A stretch of DNA of 37,378 nt from Persephonella sp. (GCA_027028005.1 JALVKE010000133.1:1-37378); one strand, 5' to 3'; shown: positions 6,938 through 15,674, counted from the stretch's first letter. Program-made: numbers and translations. The notes: generated by a model from the letters alone, not told the origin.

Positions 6938-7429
6938 TTATGGACATTCCATTGTATGTGGAACTTTATTTAGATTTTTTAGGAATGTTTTAAAAGGTCC
7001 CATATTTCTCATAGCTTCAATTTTAGAACCTTTAAAAGTCATTTTTGTCATTATTCCCATTCCCATAAATCCAAATTCTCCTTTTGCTAGAGACTTCCAG
7101 TTTTTATCTGTAGCATACATAAGAAAATCTGGTTTTTCTTTTGTAGCTTTTCCACCATAAATGCATATTGCTTTTCCATCTTTTGGAGCAATATGGAGCT
7201 CAACAGCCTTCTCAGGCCCACCACAGTCCTGTCTATAAAATCTTATAATTCTATATCCTTTTTTTCCAGCTTTTTTAGCCCATTTAGCAAGGCCTTCTGT
7301 AAGCTCTGGAGTTTTATTCCAAAGTTCACAAAACTCTTTTGCATACTCTTCATCCATAAATTTTGGAGTTGCAAAGGAAAAACTAATTACTAAAAGTAGT
7401 ACTGAAAAGACTACTAAAACTTTTTTCAT
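6938..7429 (-). CDS. Exported SCP2-like (sterol-carrier-fold) protein
   Basis: 163 residues with a clear signal peptide (MKKVLVVFSVLLLVISFSFA, cleavage near residue 20). The mature part resembles SCP2-type lipid-binding domains: ICIYGGKA, then LMYATDKNWKSLAKGEFGFMGMG, KMTFKGSK and a final helix MGPFKTFLKNL. Cysteines at CELW, DCGG, ICIY and the ultimate ECP are present. SCP2-fold proteins bind hydrophobic ligands; a periplasmic version is less usual. It lies 21 bases after a FadL-type channel in the same direction, suggesting the pair moves a hydrophobic compound across the envelope. The ligand is unknown. ATG at 7429 has AGGAGG upstream. Confidence 0.65.
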   Translation of the reverse strand: MKKVLVVFSVLLLVISFSFATPKFMDEEYAKEFCELWNKTPELTEGLAKWAKKAGKKGYRIIRFYRQDCGGPEKAVELHIAPKDGKAICIYGGKATKEKPDFLMYATDKNWKSLAKGEFGFMGMGIMTKMTFKGSKIEAMRNMGPFKTFLKNLNKVPHTMECP

Positions 7430-7450
7430 CTTTAAACCTCCTAAAATATA

Positions 7451-8770
7451 TTAAAAGTTCCAATCTAAAGATACAGCAATAGAATCTTGAGAGTTTTTAG
7501 CTCCAGCTACTAAAGCACCACCCATTGCAGTTGATTCAACTTTTTTCTCGAAAGCATGAACATAGGATGCATTAACAGCAAAGTGATTTGTAAAGTGATA
7601 ACCAAAACCAAACGTTATATGATGTTCTGTAATAGCTGGAAAACCTATAAGATTAAACCAAGCTATATTGTAATCAGGGAAAGGAGCTGCGAAGTCAGGA
7701 ATAGAGTTTGCATTTGCAACATTTAAGTTATCCTCTTCATCTATAGGAGATTTTCCATAATTGTAACCTGCTCTAATAGCAAGTCTAGGAGTTACCATAT
7801 ATTCTCCACCTACAGCTATTACAATCTGATCATCCCATTTAAACTGTTTATATCCGTCTGCATCTGACCAGTTTATCCATCTAACATCTAATCCAACTTT
7901 TAAAGCAGGAATAGGTCTCCATCCAATACCTATAGAAGCTTCCTGTGGTTGTTCAAGTTTTAAGTCCTCAAACTTTCCATCATTATTTGAATCAAAAACA
8001 TTCTTATATTTCATTTTTACACTAGATTGGTAGTATGCACCTAAACATATGTTTGGAAGGGGTTTATAATTCATACCAATAGAAGCACCTATACCATAAG
8101 CCTGAGATTGTCCTCCTCCTGCATTCCAGAATGTTCCAGGAACACCATCTCCATCTCTATCATATGCCATTTCAGCACCTAAATCTAAAGATCCCCATGC
8201 CAGATGAAGTGCACCACCTATAGCTAATTTATCATTAACTTTATATCCAACTGCTGGAACAATTCTCATAAACTGTAGTGAAGTATGCATCTTACCTAAG
8301 CCATTATGATACTTTCCATCAGGACCTAGCATTAATTGTTTAGATCTATAATCTACACCCATACCTGATACACCATAAGCTCCAAGACCAATAACAACTT
8401 TATCATTTATCTGATTTGTAATAGCTATCTCAGGAATAGTAAAAGTATCAGCATCAGATGTTATATAACCTGTATCCGTTGGAACAACTCCACCAGCTGT
8501 TGTATCATCAGTATCAAAAAAACCCTTAGATCTAGCTTTTACATGAGGAAGGAATAAAATGCCACCAAAACTTATGTTAAAACCTTCTTGTCTAGCAAGC
8601 CATCCAGGATTTCTAAAAATAGAGTCTGTAGGTTCTAGACATATACCTGTTCCAAGTCCACCCATAGCTCTTGATGCAGGGGATACCCCTATCATATTAT
8701 CTCCATTTGTAGCAAAAGCTGATGCTACCACAGCCCCAGAAGTAATTATCGCGCCTATTAGTTTCTTCAT
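7451..8770 (-). CDS. OmpP1/FadL/TodX-family outer-membrane channel
   Basis: 439 residues from the ATG at 8770, chosen because AGGAGG lies 6 bases upstream, within an in-frame TTG-started extension. The signal peptide is MKKLIGAIITSGAVVASAFA. The mature N-terminus NGDNMIGVSPASRAMGGLGTGI is the FadL-type plug (NGD/NPA region), followed by DSIFRNPGWLAR. The rest alternates as beta strands and ends in an aromatic strand, SLDWNF. FadL proteins admit long-chain fatty acids, aromatic hydrocarbons or other hydrophobic solutes. In a sulfur-metabolising organism elemental sulfur is one conceivable cargo, but this is speculation. Followed by the SCP2-like gene. Confidence 0.88.
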   Translation of the reverse strand: MKKLIGAIITSGAVVASAFATNGDNMIGVSPASRAMGGLGTGICLEPTDSIFRNPGWLARQEGFNISFGGILFLPHVKARSKGFFDTDDTTAGGVVPTDTGYITSDADTFTIPEIAITNQINDKVVIGLGAYGVSGMGVDYRSKQLMLGPDGKYHNGLGKMHTSLQFMRIVPAVGYKVNDKLAIGGALHLAWGSLDLGAEMAYDRDGDGVPGTFWNAGGGQSQAYGIGASIGMNYKPLPNICLGAYYQSSVKMKYKNVFDSNNDGKFEDLKLEQPQEASIGIGWRPIPALKVGLDVRWINWSDADGYKQFKWDDQIVIAVGGEYMVTPRLAIRAGYNYGKSPIDEEDNLNVANANSIPDFAAPFPDYNIAWFNLIGFPAITEHHITFGFGYHFTNHFAVNASYVHAFEKKVESTAMGGALVAGAKNSQDSIAVSLDWNF

Positions 8771-8822
8771 AATAAACCTCCTATACAAAAAACATATTTT
8801 ATATTATTCTATAAAAAATCAT

Positions 8823-8842
8823 ACTAATATATTAGTTGTCAA
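8823..8842 (-). promoter_or_regulatory. Putative -35 box with adjacent 14-base palindrome upstream of the FadL gene
   Basis: A consensus TTGACA (8837-8842, minus strand) directly abuts the perfect palindrome ACTAATATATTAGT (8823-8836). No good -10 lies at 16-18 bases, though TAGAAT/TAATAT sequences follow further down, so the promoter is uncertain. The palindrome could be an operator. Confidence 0.35.
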
Positions 8843-8879
8843 ATGCTAACCATTGAAAAACAATAATTGTAAAAAATTT

Positions 8880-9968
8880 TTACTCTCCAAGCTGTAATAG
8901 ATCCCTTATTTCATCTTCAAGTTGCCTACATCTTGGGCATACAGTTGAGTCACCCTTATAAGAAAATGGAACAAGACACTCTTCGCAGGCTATCATTACA
9001 TGTTCAGCTAAAACTTTAACTTCATATAAAAATGTTTTTATATTAAGTTTTTCAGAAAGATGAAGACAGTCCTCAGGACATACCTCATGACAGATTCTGC
9101 ATTTAATACACAAAGATGGTTCAAAAAGGATTTTAAGTCTTTCTTCTCCAGGTTTAAGGGCAGATGTTGGACATATGTTATAACAGATAGAGCAGTTTGT
9201 ACATTTGTAATTATCAATCCATTTATCAGAGGTAAAAGAGATTTTATCCACGAGAACTTCTTTATCTGAGTAATCAATATCTTTTTCTTTAAGAGCTTCT
9301 AAAAGGGCTATTCTTTTTTTAGGTAAAACCTTTTCTTGAACAATATTTTTAGGTTCTGTTCTTTCCTCTGTTTCTAATATATCTACTTTTGGCATTAAAG
9401 TCCAAAAAGCTAAACCTGCAGTAGTTTTACCAAGATTTTTTAAGAAGCTTCTCCTTTCTTCAACCTTTTTTTCTTCCTCTTTTACTTCAAACTTTATTTC
9501 TTTTTCTTTTATTCCATATGGCCATTGTATCTGCTCTAAAAAATAGTTTGCTTCATCTATATTTTCTTTTATTTTTTCATGTAAAGTTCCGACCTCACAC
9601 TCACTACAGTATCCTGTATCTATAACAATATCCTCTTCATTTTTTAATGCTAAAGAAATTAAGTATTGAGGATCAAAAACTGTTGCACAGGGAACATTTT
9701 TTCTACATGAGATAAGAGAATCCTTATCATTAATCATCTTTCTATAAATATCTTCTACGGAGAAACCCCTTAAAGAGAAAGCTTCTGTTGGACAAACTCC
9801 TACACAGGCTCCACAAGACACACAAGTTTCAGGGTTAACCTTTATTTTATCGTCTTCATAAATAACAGTACCTTCTACAGGACATATATCTACACATTTT
9901 TGACAGGAGCTATCTTTAAAATATACATGGGTACAGTCGTAAAAATTAAGATGTATTCTTTTTGACAT
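8880..9968 (-). CDS. Multi-cluster 4Fe-4S ferredoxin-type protein with internal twin-arginine-like segment
   Basis: 362 residues. N-terminal half: cysteines 12, 22, 25, 29 and C49-x2-C52-x2-C55-x3-C59-P (two 4Fe-4S clusters), then four more cysteines (88, 94, 121, 124). The middle has EERRSFLKNLG (172-180) followed by the hydrophobic TTAGLAFWTLMP, resembling a Tat signal but internal. C-terminal half: C256-x2-C259-x2-C262-x3-C266-P and C287-x2-C290-x2-C293-x3-C297-P, then paired CxxC motifs (328/331, 344/347) like a zinc or rubredoxin-type site. It follows torD by 11 bases and probably serves electron transfer or cofactor assembly for the Mo enzymes. No specific named family is recognised. 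Confidence 0.75.
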   Translation of the reverse strand: MSKRIHLNFYDCTHVYFKDSSCQKCVDICPVEGTVIYEDDKIKVNPETCVSCGACVGVCPTEAFSLRGFSVEDIYRKMINDKDSLISCRKNVPCATVFDPQYLISLALKNEEDIVIDTGYCSECEVGTLHEKIKENIDEANYFLEQIQWPYGIKEKEIKFEVKEEEKKVEERRSFLKNLGKTTAGLAFWTLMPKVDILETEERTEPKNIVQEKVLPKKRIALLEALKEKDIDYSDKEVLVDKISFTSDKWIDNYKCTNCSICYNICPTSALKPGEERLKILFEPSLCIKCRICHEVCPEDCLHLSEKLNIKTFLYEVKVLAEHVMIACEECLVPFSYKGDSTVCPRCRQLEDEIRDLLQLGE

Positions 9969-9979
9969 TTTAATTCACC

Positions 9980-10615
9980 TTAAACAGTTTGCTCTTCTAA
10001 TATTTCTGAAAGATAATCATAATCAGACATTATAAATTCAGCTCCTAACTCACAAACATCATAGTAAAAGGGTGTTTCTGCTATATCCCTTGCCGCTAAA
10101 AGATATATAGGTCCCCAGTTTGCAAGATGTTCCTCTAAAAATTTCTTCTGAAGTTGTCTAAGTCTTCTAACCTCTAGCTCATTTTCTTTTGCCATTGCAT
10201 TTAGTTCTTCCTGAGCAATATTCATCATAAACTCCATCTCTATTGCGATATGGTCTGGGGATAAAGCTCTTGTTTTTTCCATATCTATCTCATATCCATG
10301 CTGATGGTAAAACATGATAGTTGGGTTTGTTATTGATGCATTTATATATCCTTCATCATTCATGAAAACTGATTCGTAAGGATAAACATTTATAAGAAAA
10401 ACAGTTGTAAAGTCAGGGTTCAAATCTTCTTCTATAAGTTTAACAGTATCTTTTTTATGAAGAAGATCCCATTCTTTTGTGTTAGGGAATAAATCCAGAA
10501 GGTCTGGCGTATTCTTTATTTTTTCTAGTGTTGCAAAATCAACTTCTTCTATAAGAAGTCTTGATAATAGTCCATACATATTTATTCTTGCCTGTGTTTC
10601 TTCAATAGTTCCCAT
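9980..10615 (-). CDS. TorD/DmsD-family molybdoenzyme maturation chaperone
   Basis: 211 residues, all-helical, with the family signature SPDHIAIEMEFM (near residue 119) and the C-terminal pattern FLEEHLANWGP...FYYDVCELGAEFI. Such chaperones bind the twin-arginine signal and apoprotein of a DMSO-reductase-family enzyme until bis-MGD is inserted. It lies downstream of the 1094-residue catalytic subunit, separated by 177 bases with hairpins. As the only TorD-like gene in the window, it may serve either or both Mo enzymes. ATG at 10615 with AAGAGGT upstream. Confidence 0.88.
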   Translation of the reverse strand: MGTIEETQARINMYGLLSRLLIEEVDFATLEKIKNTPDLLDLFPNTKEWDLLHKKDTVKLIEEDLNPDFTTVFLINVYPYESVFMNDEGYINASITNPTIMFYHQHGYEIDMEKTRALSPDHIAIEMEFMMNIAQEELNAMAKENELEVRRLRQLQKKFLEEHLANWGPIYLLAARDIAETPFYYDVCELGAEFIMSDYDYLSEILEEQTV

Positions 10616-10727
10616 TTCTTACCTCTTTTAGATTATTAAAATTAGAAAAAATATATAGAAAGGTTTTATTTTTAATTAGGAGAAAAAAACTTATGCAAAG
10701 ATTATTAGATAAACAACACTTTTTCAT

Positions 10728-10786
10728 CTCACTAATAAAAGGCAATTTTTATCACCCTTTATTAGTGAGGGGGCCTTAAGCCCCCC
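10728..10786 (-). other. Tandem intercistronic hairpins between the Mo catalytic gene and torD
   Basis: Directly after the catalytic-subunit stop a GC-rich hairpin (GGGGGC/GCCCCC around 10769-10785) is followed by a 12-base perfect stem, CTCACTAATAAA (10728-10739) with TTTATTAGTGAG (10758-10769), enclosing 18 bases. No U-run follows either on the minus strand, so a partial terminator or mRNA-stabilising element that lowers torD relative to the enzyme is more likely than full termination. The remaining bases to torD hold only a weak possible promoter. Confidence 0.6.
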
Positions 10787-10792
10787 TTTAAG

Positions 10793-13700
10793 TTATTCTT
10801 CTGAATGTCCTTCTTCAGCACAAGGCATTCTATAAGATTTGTCTGTATGTGGATACCAAGGTCTTGGGAACCATTTAGGTCTTCTTAAACAGTTAGGTCC
10901 TGGAGCTGGTCTTGTAAGTCTATCTCTCCATCCTTGGTATACCTTAAATGTTGCTTCTGTATCAACAAATACATCTCCTATCCTATCCTCAGGACCACCT
11001 TTCTCTACGAGAACTTTTTTGTGCCAGCAATGCATTCCTGAAAGAGGATCTGGATTAGCAGGGAATACTGAGTTTTGCCATACTCCAGTAGCTCCATTCC
11101 ACCATACTTCCTTAATGTCTTTATTTATCTCAGGATAAGGCCATTTTAACCATTTTTCAGAATGTTCTCTTTCCACTTCGTGAGGCCAAACACCTCTCTT
11201 CCATCTAATAGCCCACTTATGACCTTTATTTTTCATATCAGCTAAAGCTGATGCATACGTTAAAATAGTTAAAGGTTGATCAAATCCTTCCACTTCAACA
11301 CTGTTTACAAGTCTCCATCTTCCAGAGTGGTGGGAGCAAGCAAGAACTCCTGGTCTTGTAGCCTGAGTAGGCATAGCCATTCCAACAAAGTACCCTGTTT
11401 TAATTCCTGTTAATGAGTCTACAACCCAAACTTTTATAGGGTCTCCTCTCTTAATACCTAGTTTCTTAGCATCCCCTTCATAAATCCATACAGGATTATG
11501 GTTCTGAGAGATTTCCATAAGCCATTTTGAGTTTGCAGAACGAGTGTGAATATTGTAAGGAAGTCTAAAGATTGGATTAAGAGCAAACGCATTCTCTTCT
11601 TCCATATAGCTATGGTGTACGTGAGAGAGAATATGTATAAGCTTCTTTCTATCGGCTTCATCTTTTGGATATATAGGTATTGCATATTCAGGCCAGTTCC
11701 ACTCAACAAATGTTTTAGAGTAAAACTCTAAATGTCCTGTTGGTGTATGCCATCCTACTAAGAACTTACCATCTTTCTTAACAGCTATAGTATGTCTTTC
11801 TGAATGATATTTATCTGCAACATGATGTTTTAGATAAACTGCACCTGTATCTGGATCAATTTCACACTCATCAAGGGAAATCCATTTTCCTTTTACCTTT
11901 ATAGCATTCTTATCTGGATCATAAGGTACTTCTCTTTCATGGACATTGTAAACATTAGTTTCCTCAGTCCATGCTCCTCTATCTCTCATATACTCATAAG
12001 GTGTTGTTCCAAGTTCCTCACAGATTTTCTTAAGGTTTGGAAGTGTAGAGAAAGCAGCGTTATACCATTCTTCTATAGTTACTGGTCTTCCTGGATGTTT
12101 TTTAGATTCCCAGTACTTTCTTATACCAAGTTTTCCATCAGGATCTATAGCCCATGCAAGATTAATCCAGAACTCATTTTCTTCCCAGACCTCACCAAGA
12201 CCAGCTTTTATATGAGCTTCTAACGTAGCTCTCCATGGAACTTTTGGTCTCCATCCCATTTTCATTAATGTTACTCTTAAAACAGGCTGTCTAAATGCAG
12301 TCCATCTTTCTGGTTTTGTTTCTGCTGACTGGTTATCGTGTCTCTCTCCAGCTAATCCAACAGGTAGGATATAATCAACATGCCAGTTTGTCTCAGACCA
12401 CATAGGAGAGAGGTTTACAGTAAGCTCCATTTTACTTTCATCTCTTAATACTTCTATCCATCTAAAACCATCAGGATTTATCCAAACAGGGTTATATATC
12501 TTAGATATCCATACTCTTAATTTTCCTGGTATTTTAAGGCCTCTTCTAGCCCATTTTTCTCTCCACTGATCATCAGAGAGAAGGTGAGGAAGTAAGAATG
12601 AAAGTTCATATGTAGATAAAGGCCACTCTGGAGGCCATAAAAGTTCATTCCAGTCATCTACAGGTTTTGGTTTTTTACCTATAGTAGCATCGTACCCTTT
12701 TCCACCTACTCCTAAAACATGCCAGTGGTGCCAGCCTACTCCACCAATTCCACCTATTGAACCTGTAAGAGCTAAGAAGAATAGACCTGCTCTACCTGCA
12801 TTCATCCATCCACCACGGTTCCCTGCAGCTTGAGCTCTCCAGAAGTAAGAAGTAATTCTATCCCCAGCCCAGAGAACAAGCTCATACAGTTTTTCTATCC
12901 TATCTAAAGGAACTTTTGTTTCTTCAGCAGCCCATTCAAATGTATAAGGAGCGTATATCTGTTTTAAAACAGATATAAAGTCTTCAAATGTTTCTCCTTC
13001 AGGAATTTCCTGTATTCTTCCTTCTAGCTTTAAATATTTTAGATACTCTTTGTCTTTTATAAATGTTTTCCAGTTAAACCATCTTTCCACAAATTTTCTG
13101 TTGTACTTATCTTCTTGCAAAAGTCTATTTGCTAAAGCTAAGTATATGGCTCCTTCTGTTCCAGGCCATATAGGAAGCCATAAATCAGCCATACCTGCTG
13201 AGTTTGAAAGTCTTGGATCCATAACAACAAGCTTAGCTCCTTTAGCTCTAGCATCAGCAATATAACCTGCATGCTGTTGAAAGTAGTGACCTGCGTCTGC
13301 AGCATGAGAAGACGCTAAGAAAATTAATCTTGAATTTGCAAAGTCTGGAGATGTTCTATCATCTCCTGTCCATGAGATGGAACCTAATCTACCACCTGCA
13401 GAACATATATTCGTATGAGAGTTATGATGATCACCACCCCACGTCCAGACAACCCTTGCAGTGAAACCACCAGATTCATTAGGTCTTCCTACATGGTACA
13501 TTATCATCTTTCTTTCAAATTCAGAACCTTTCTCTAGTGTTTCTCTTATCTTTTTACCAATAGTTTCTAAAGCCTCATCCCACGTTGTTCTAACCCATTT
13601 TCCTTCTCCTCTTTTTGAGCCAGGAGCTCTTTTTAGAGGGAATGGGATTCTATCTGGATCATACATCTGAGATAATGATGCGTATCCTTTTGCACAGTTC

Positions 13701-14077
13701 CTACCTCTAGATCCTGAGTGGAAAGGGTTACCCATAAATTTTTTAACAGTTAAACTGTCTTTATCTACCCAAGCTGTTAAACCACAAGCAGCTTCACAGT
13801 TGTTACAGACTGTTGGAACAATCATATAGTTTATTAGCTTGACACCATCTCTTAGAGCACCACCATGTTTCTTCCAGTAGTCCCCATCTGGTTCCTGCCA
13901 GTTTTCCCATTTTTCAAAAGGAGGATAATAATCTAAATGGCTTGGAGTAAATGTTAACTCTGTTTTTGTTTCTTCATTTGAAGATGCTATAGACTTTTCT
14001 ACAACACCTTTTGCTAAAGCAGCTCCACCTATTGTTGCTGCTATTCCTTTTAAGAAGTTTCTTCTTGATGTTCTCAT
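10793..14077 (-). CDS. Tat-exported molybdopterin oxidoreductase catalytic subunit (sulfur/polysulfide/tetrathionate reductase-like)
   Basis: 1094 residues, DMSO-reductase family. The Tat signal RRNFLKG starts at residue 5. The FS0 4Fe-4S motif is C91-x2-C94-x3-C98-x29-C128. Cys225 in NICSAGGRLGS is the likely Mo ligand; then LIFLASSHAAD, VVMDPRLSNSAG and LWLPIWPGTEGA are bis-MGD-binding segments. The C-terminal MopB domain includes LACSHHSGRW and NPVWI. With the FeS and NrfD genes immediately upstream in B-C-A order it forms a membrane-bound, periplasm-facing complex exchanging electrons with quinone. Family relatives include PsrA, TtrA, ArrA, the Aquifex sulfur reductase SreA and SoeA; the Tat signal argues against cytoplasmic SoeA. 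A sulfur-compound substrate is inferred from context. Confidence 0.85.
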   Translation of the reverse strand: MRTSRRNFLKGIAATIGGAALAKGVVEKSIASSNEETKTELTFTPSHLDYYPPFEKWENWQEPDGDYWKKHGGALRDGVKLINYMIVPTVCNNCEAACGLTAWVDKDSLTVKKFMGNPFHSGSRGRNCAKGYASLSQMYDPDRIPFPLKRAPGSKRGEGKWVRTTWDEALETIGKKIRETLEKGSEFERKMIMYHVGRPNESGGFTARVVWTWGGDHHNSHTNICSAGGRLGSISWTGDDRTSPDFANSRLIFLASSHAADAGHYFQQHAGYIADARAKGAKLVVMDPRLSNSAGMADLWLPIWPGTEGAIYLALANRLLQEDKYNRKFVERWFNWKTFIKDKEYLKYLKLEGRIQEIPEGETFEDFISVLKQIYAPYTFEWAAEETKVPLDRIEKLYELVLWAGDRITSYFWRAQAAGNRGGWMNAGRAGLFFLALTGSIGGIGGVGWHHWHVLGVGGKGYDATIGKKPKPVDDWNELLWPPEWPLSTYELSFLLPHLLSDDQWREKWARRGLKIPGKLRVWISKIYNPVWINPDGFRWIEVLRDESKMELTVNLSPMWSETNWHVDYILPVGLAGERHDNQSAETKPERWTAFRQPVLRVTLMKMGWRPKVPWRATLEAHIKAGLGEVWEENEFWINLAWAIDPDGKLGIRKYWESKKHPGRPVTIEEWYNAAFSTLPNLKKICEELGTTPYEYMRDRGAWTEETNVYNVHEREVPYDPDKNAIKVKGKWISLDECEIDPDTGAVYLKHHVADKYHSERHTIAVKKDGKFLVGWHTPTGHLEFYSKTFVEWNWPEYAIPIYPKDEADRKKLIHILSHVHHSYMEEENAFALNPIFRLPYNIHTRSANSKWLMEISQNHNPVWIYEGDAKKLGIKRGDPIKVWVVDSLTGIKTGYFVGMAMPTQATRPGVLACSHHSGRWRLVNSVEVEGFDQPLTILTYASALADMKNKGHKWAIRWKRGVWPHEVEREHSEKWLKWPYPEINKDIKEVWWNGATGVWQNSVFPANPDPLSGMHCWHKKVLVEKGGPEDRIGDVFVDTEATFKVYQGWRDRLTRPAPGPNCLRRPKWFPRPWYPHTDKSYRMPCAEEGHSEE

Positions 14078-14096
14078 TTATGCTACCCTCCTATTA

Positions 14097-14981
14097 TTAA
14101 CTTAATGGTAAGCATTGAGGAGCTATTAGCCACGCATGTTTAATAAGCCATAAGCCTATCAATGCAAATACAGAACCGTATAAAGCGTATCTATATCTTC
14201 TTTTTTGAATAGCAATTCCAACAAAAGCCATTGGAAGAATAAATGCAAAAACCATTCCTAGCCAGAAGAATGGAGCAACTTCTCCAAATGCTAAAATCTC
14301 TATCACCCTATGAGCAAATTCACTGTGCATTTTTGCAAAGAATAACTCCCCTATGAACATAGCAGCTAGAAGACCTGCACTACCAAAAAGTATGTAACCT
14401 AACTCTCTTCTTACTTTTTCGCTAAGAGGATTCTTAAAAATAGCATCTACAATTAAATATGCTGCTGAACCTGCTAGTAATGCGCTAAGAAGCATTGAAA
14501 TCATTTCAGCTGGGAATACCCAAACTTCTCTACCTGTTGATTCACCCATAATTCCAGCTGTATATATTGTGGAGAAAAATGCCAGAATAAAACCTGGAAT
14601 CATAATCTTATCAAGTAGTTGTCTTTTTCCTGTAACCCATGACCAAAAAGCTATAAGTAAAACAATTACAAATGCTGAAACAACCCAAGCACCTAAAGTA
14701 ACTGCTGAAGTAAAGTGTGGGTGCGCAAATATATGCCAAAATCTAAACATATGATGTAGATCTAAAACTGTTACTAAAAGTGTTATACCAATAAAGATAA
14801 TACCTAAAATAGGTAACCATTTTCTAAAAAATCTATCTTGATCAGGATATTTTTTAATGAAATAAATTCCTAAGAAAAAAGAACCTGTTGCTATACTTTT
14901 TGCCCACATATTTGTAGAAACTAGCCACCCCCAAACTACTTTTGGGAGAGCTACATCAAAAGTTACTTCTGCTCCCAACAT
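14097..14981 (-). CDS. NrfD/PsrC-type membrane subunit
   Basis: 294 residues with about eight transmembrane segments, the NrfD/PsrC arrangement of two four-helix bundles. It begins VVWGWLVSTNMWAKSIATGSFFLG, typical of the quinone-site helices, and includes DLHHMFRFWHIFAHPHFTSAVTLGAW with several histidines and HRVIEILAFGE later. It anchors the Mo complex and exchanges electrons and protons with quinone; NrfD proteins usually carry no haem. It starts 2 bases from the FeS-subunit stop, with its AGGAGGG site inside that gene, and is 19 bases from the catalytic gene. Confidence 0.9.
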   Translation of the reverse strand: MLGAEVTFDVALPKVVWGWLVSTNMWAKSIATGSFFLGIYFIKKYPDQDRFFRKWLPILGIIFIGITLLVTVLDLHHMFRFWHIFAHPHFTSAVTLGAWVVSAFVIVLLIAFWSWVTGKRQLLDKIMIPGFILAFFSTIYTAGIMGESTGREVWVFPAEMISMLLSALLAGSAAYLIVDAIFKNPLSEKVRRELGYILFGSAGLLAAMFIGELFFAKMHSEFAHRVIEILAFGEVAPFFWLGMVFAFILPMAFVGIAIQKRRYRYALYGSVFALIGLWLIKHAWLIAPQCLPLS

Positions 14982-14983
14982 GA

Positions 14984-15619
14984 TTAATGCCCTCCTATGT
15001 GGTCTAAGAACTTAACTTCTGTAAATAATGTAAATCCTTCAGGTCTCTCAGAAGCTAATGGATCTAATGCTACTGTAGAACCTCTTACATAGAAATGTTT
15101 TGGATGAGTATTTAATTCAGGTTTTCTAACCATAACATCTCTATGAGATTTTAAGTATTTAGAAATCTCTGATTCTGGGTCGTCGAGATCTCCGAATATA
15201 TTTGCATGAGTTGGACATGCAACAACACAAGCAGGCATTAAACCAACTTCAATTCTGTGTGCACAGTAAGTACATTTATCTGCTGAATTTGTTAATGGAT
15301 CAAGATATATAGCATTGTATGGACAAGCCATCATACATGAAGCACAACCAATACATCTGTCATGATCCACATTAACAATACCATTAGGTAGATAGTGAAG
15401 TGCAGAAACAGGACAGATCCTTTCACATGGTGCATTTTCACAGTGATTGCATCTTAAAGGAACAAAATGTCTCTTTACATCTGGGAACTCTCCTTGGTCT
15501 ATATATTTGACCCTAAGTCTCCAGCTGTGAAGAGGAACGTTGTTTTCTGCCTTACAAGCAACAGCACAGGCCATACAACCCATACATCTACTCAGGTCTA
15601 CCAAGAAACCTAATCTCAT
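14984..15619 (-). CDS. DmsB/PsrB-type 4x[4Fe-4S] electron-transfer subunit
   Basis: 211 residues with the four-cluster pattern of DmsB/PsrB/TtrB subunits: SRCMGCMACAVACKAEN, CNHCENAPCERICPVSAL, DRCIGCASCMMACPYNAI and CTYCAHRIEVGLMPACVVACP. It transfers electrons between the Mo catalytic subunit and the NrfD membrane subunit. It has no signal peptide of its own, so it presumably crosses the membrane with the Tat-bearing catalytic subunit. Its ATG at 15619 has a GGAGGG site. It opens the second Mo module and is preceded by a hairpin that separates it from the first. Confidence 0.92.
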   Translation of the reverse strand: MRLGFLVDLSRCMGCMACAVACKAENNVPLHSWRLRVKYIDQGEFPDVKRHFVPLRCNHCENAPCERICPVSALHYLPNGIVNVDHDRCIGCASCMMACPYNAIYLDPLTNSADKCTYCAHRIEVGLMPACVVACPTHANIFGDLDDPESEISKYLKSHRDVMVRKPELNTHPKHFYVRGSTVALDPLASERPEGFTLFTEVKFLDHIGGH

Positions 15620-15654
15620 GGAAATCCCTCCTAAAAGTATTTACCAAGCAAAAT

Positions 15655-15674
15655 AAGGGAGCATAAGCTCCCTT
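15655..15674 (-). other. Hairpin at the boundary of the two Mo-enzyme modules
   Basis: AAGGGAGC and GCTCCCTT form a perfect 8-base stem with an ATAA/TTAT loop. On the minus strand ATTTTG follows, a poor U-tract, so it may be a leaky terminator or a processing/stability element. Confidence 0.55.

Noticed and set aside
8771-8788. Six-residue N-terminal extension of the FadL-type protein from a TTG
   Set aside because: The extension encodes the ribosome site itself (AGGAGG) and would spoil the signal peptide start MKK.
11458-12223. Several 60-95-codon frames on both strands within the 1094-residue Mo catalytic gene
   Set aside because: All overlap a well-supported coding frame, lack ribosome sites and show no family motifs.
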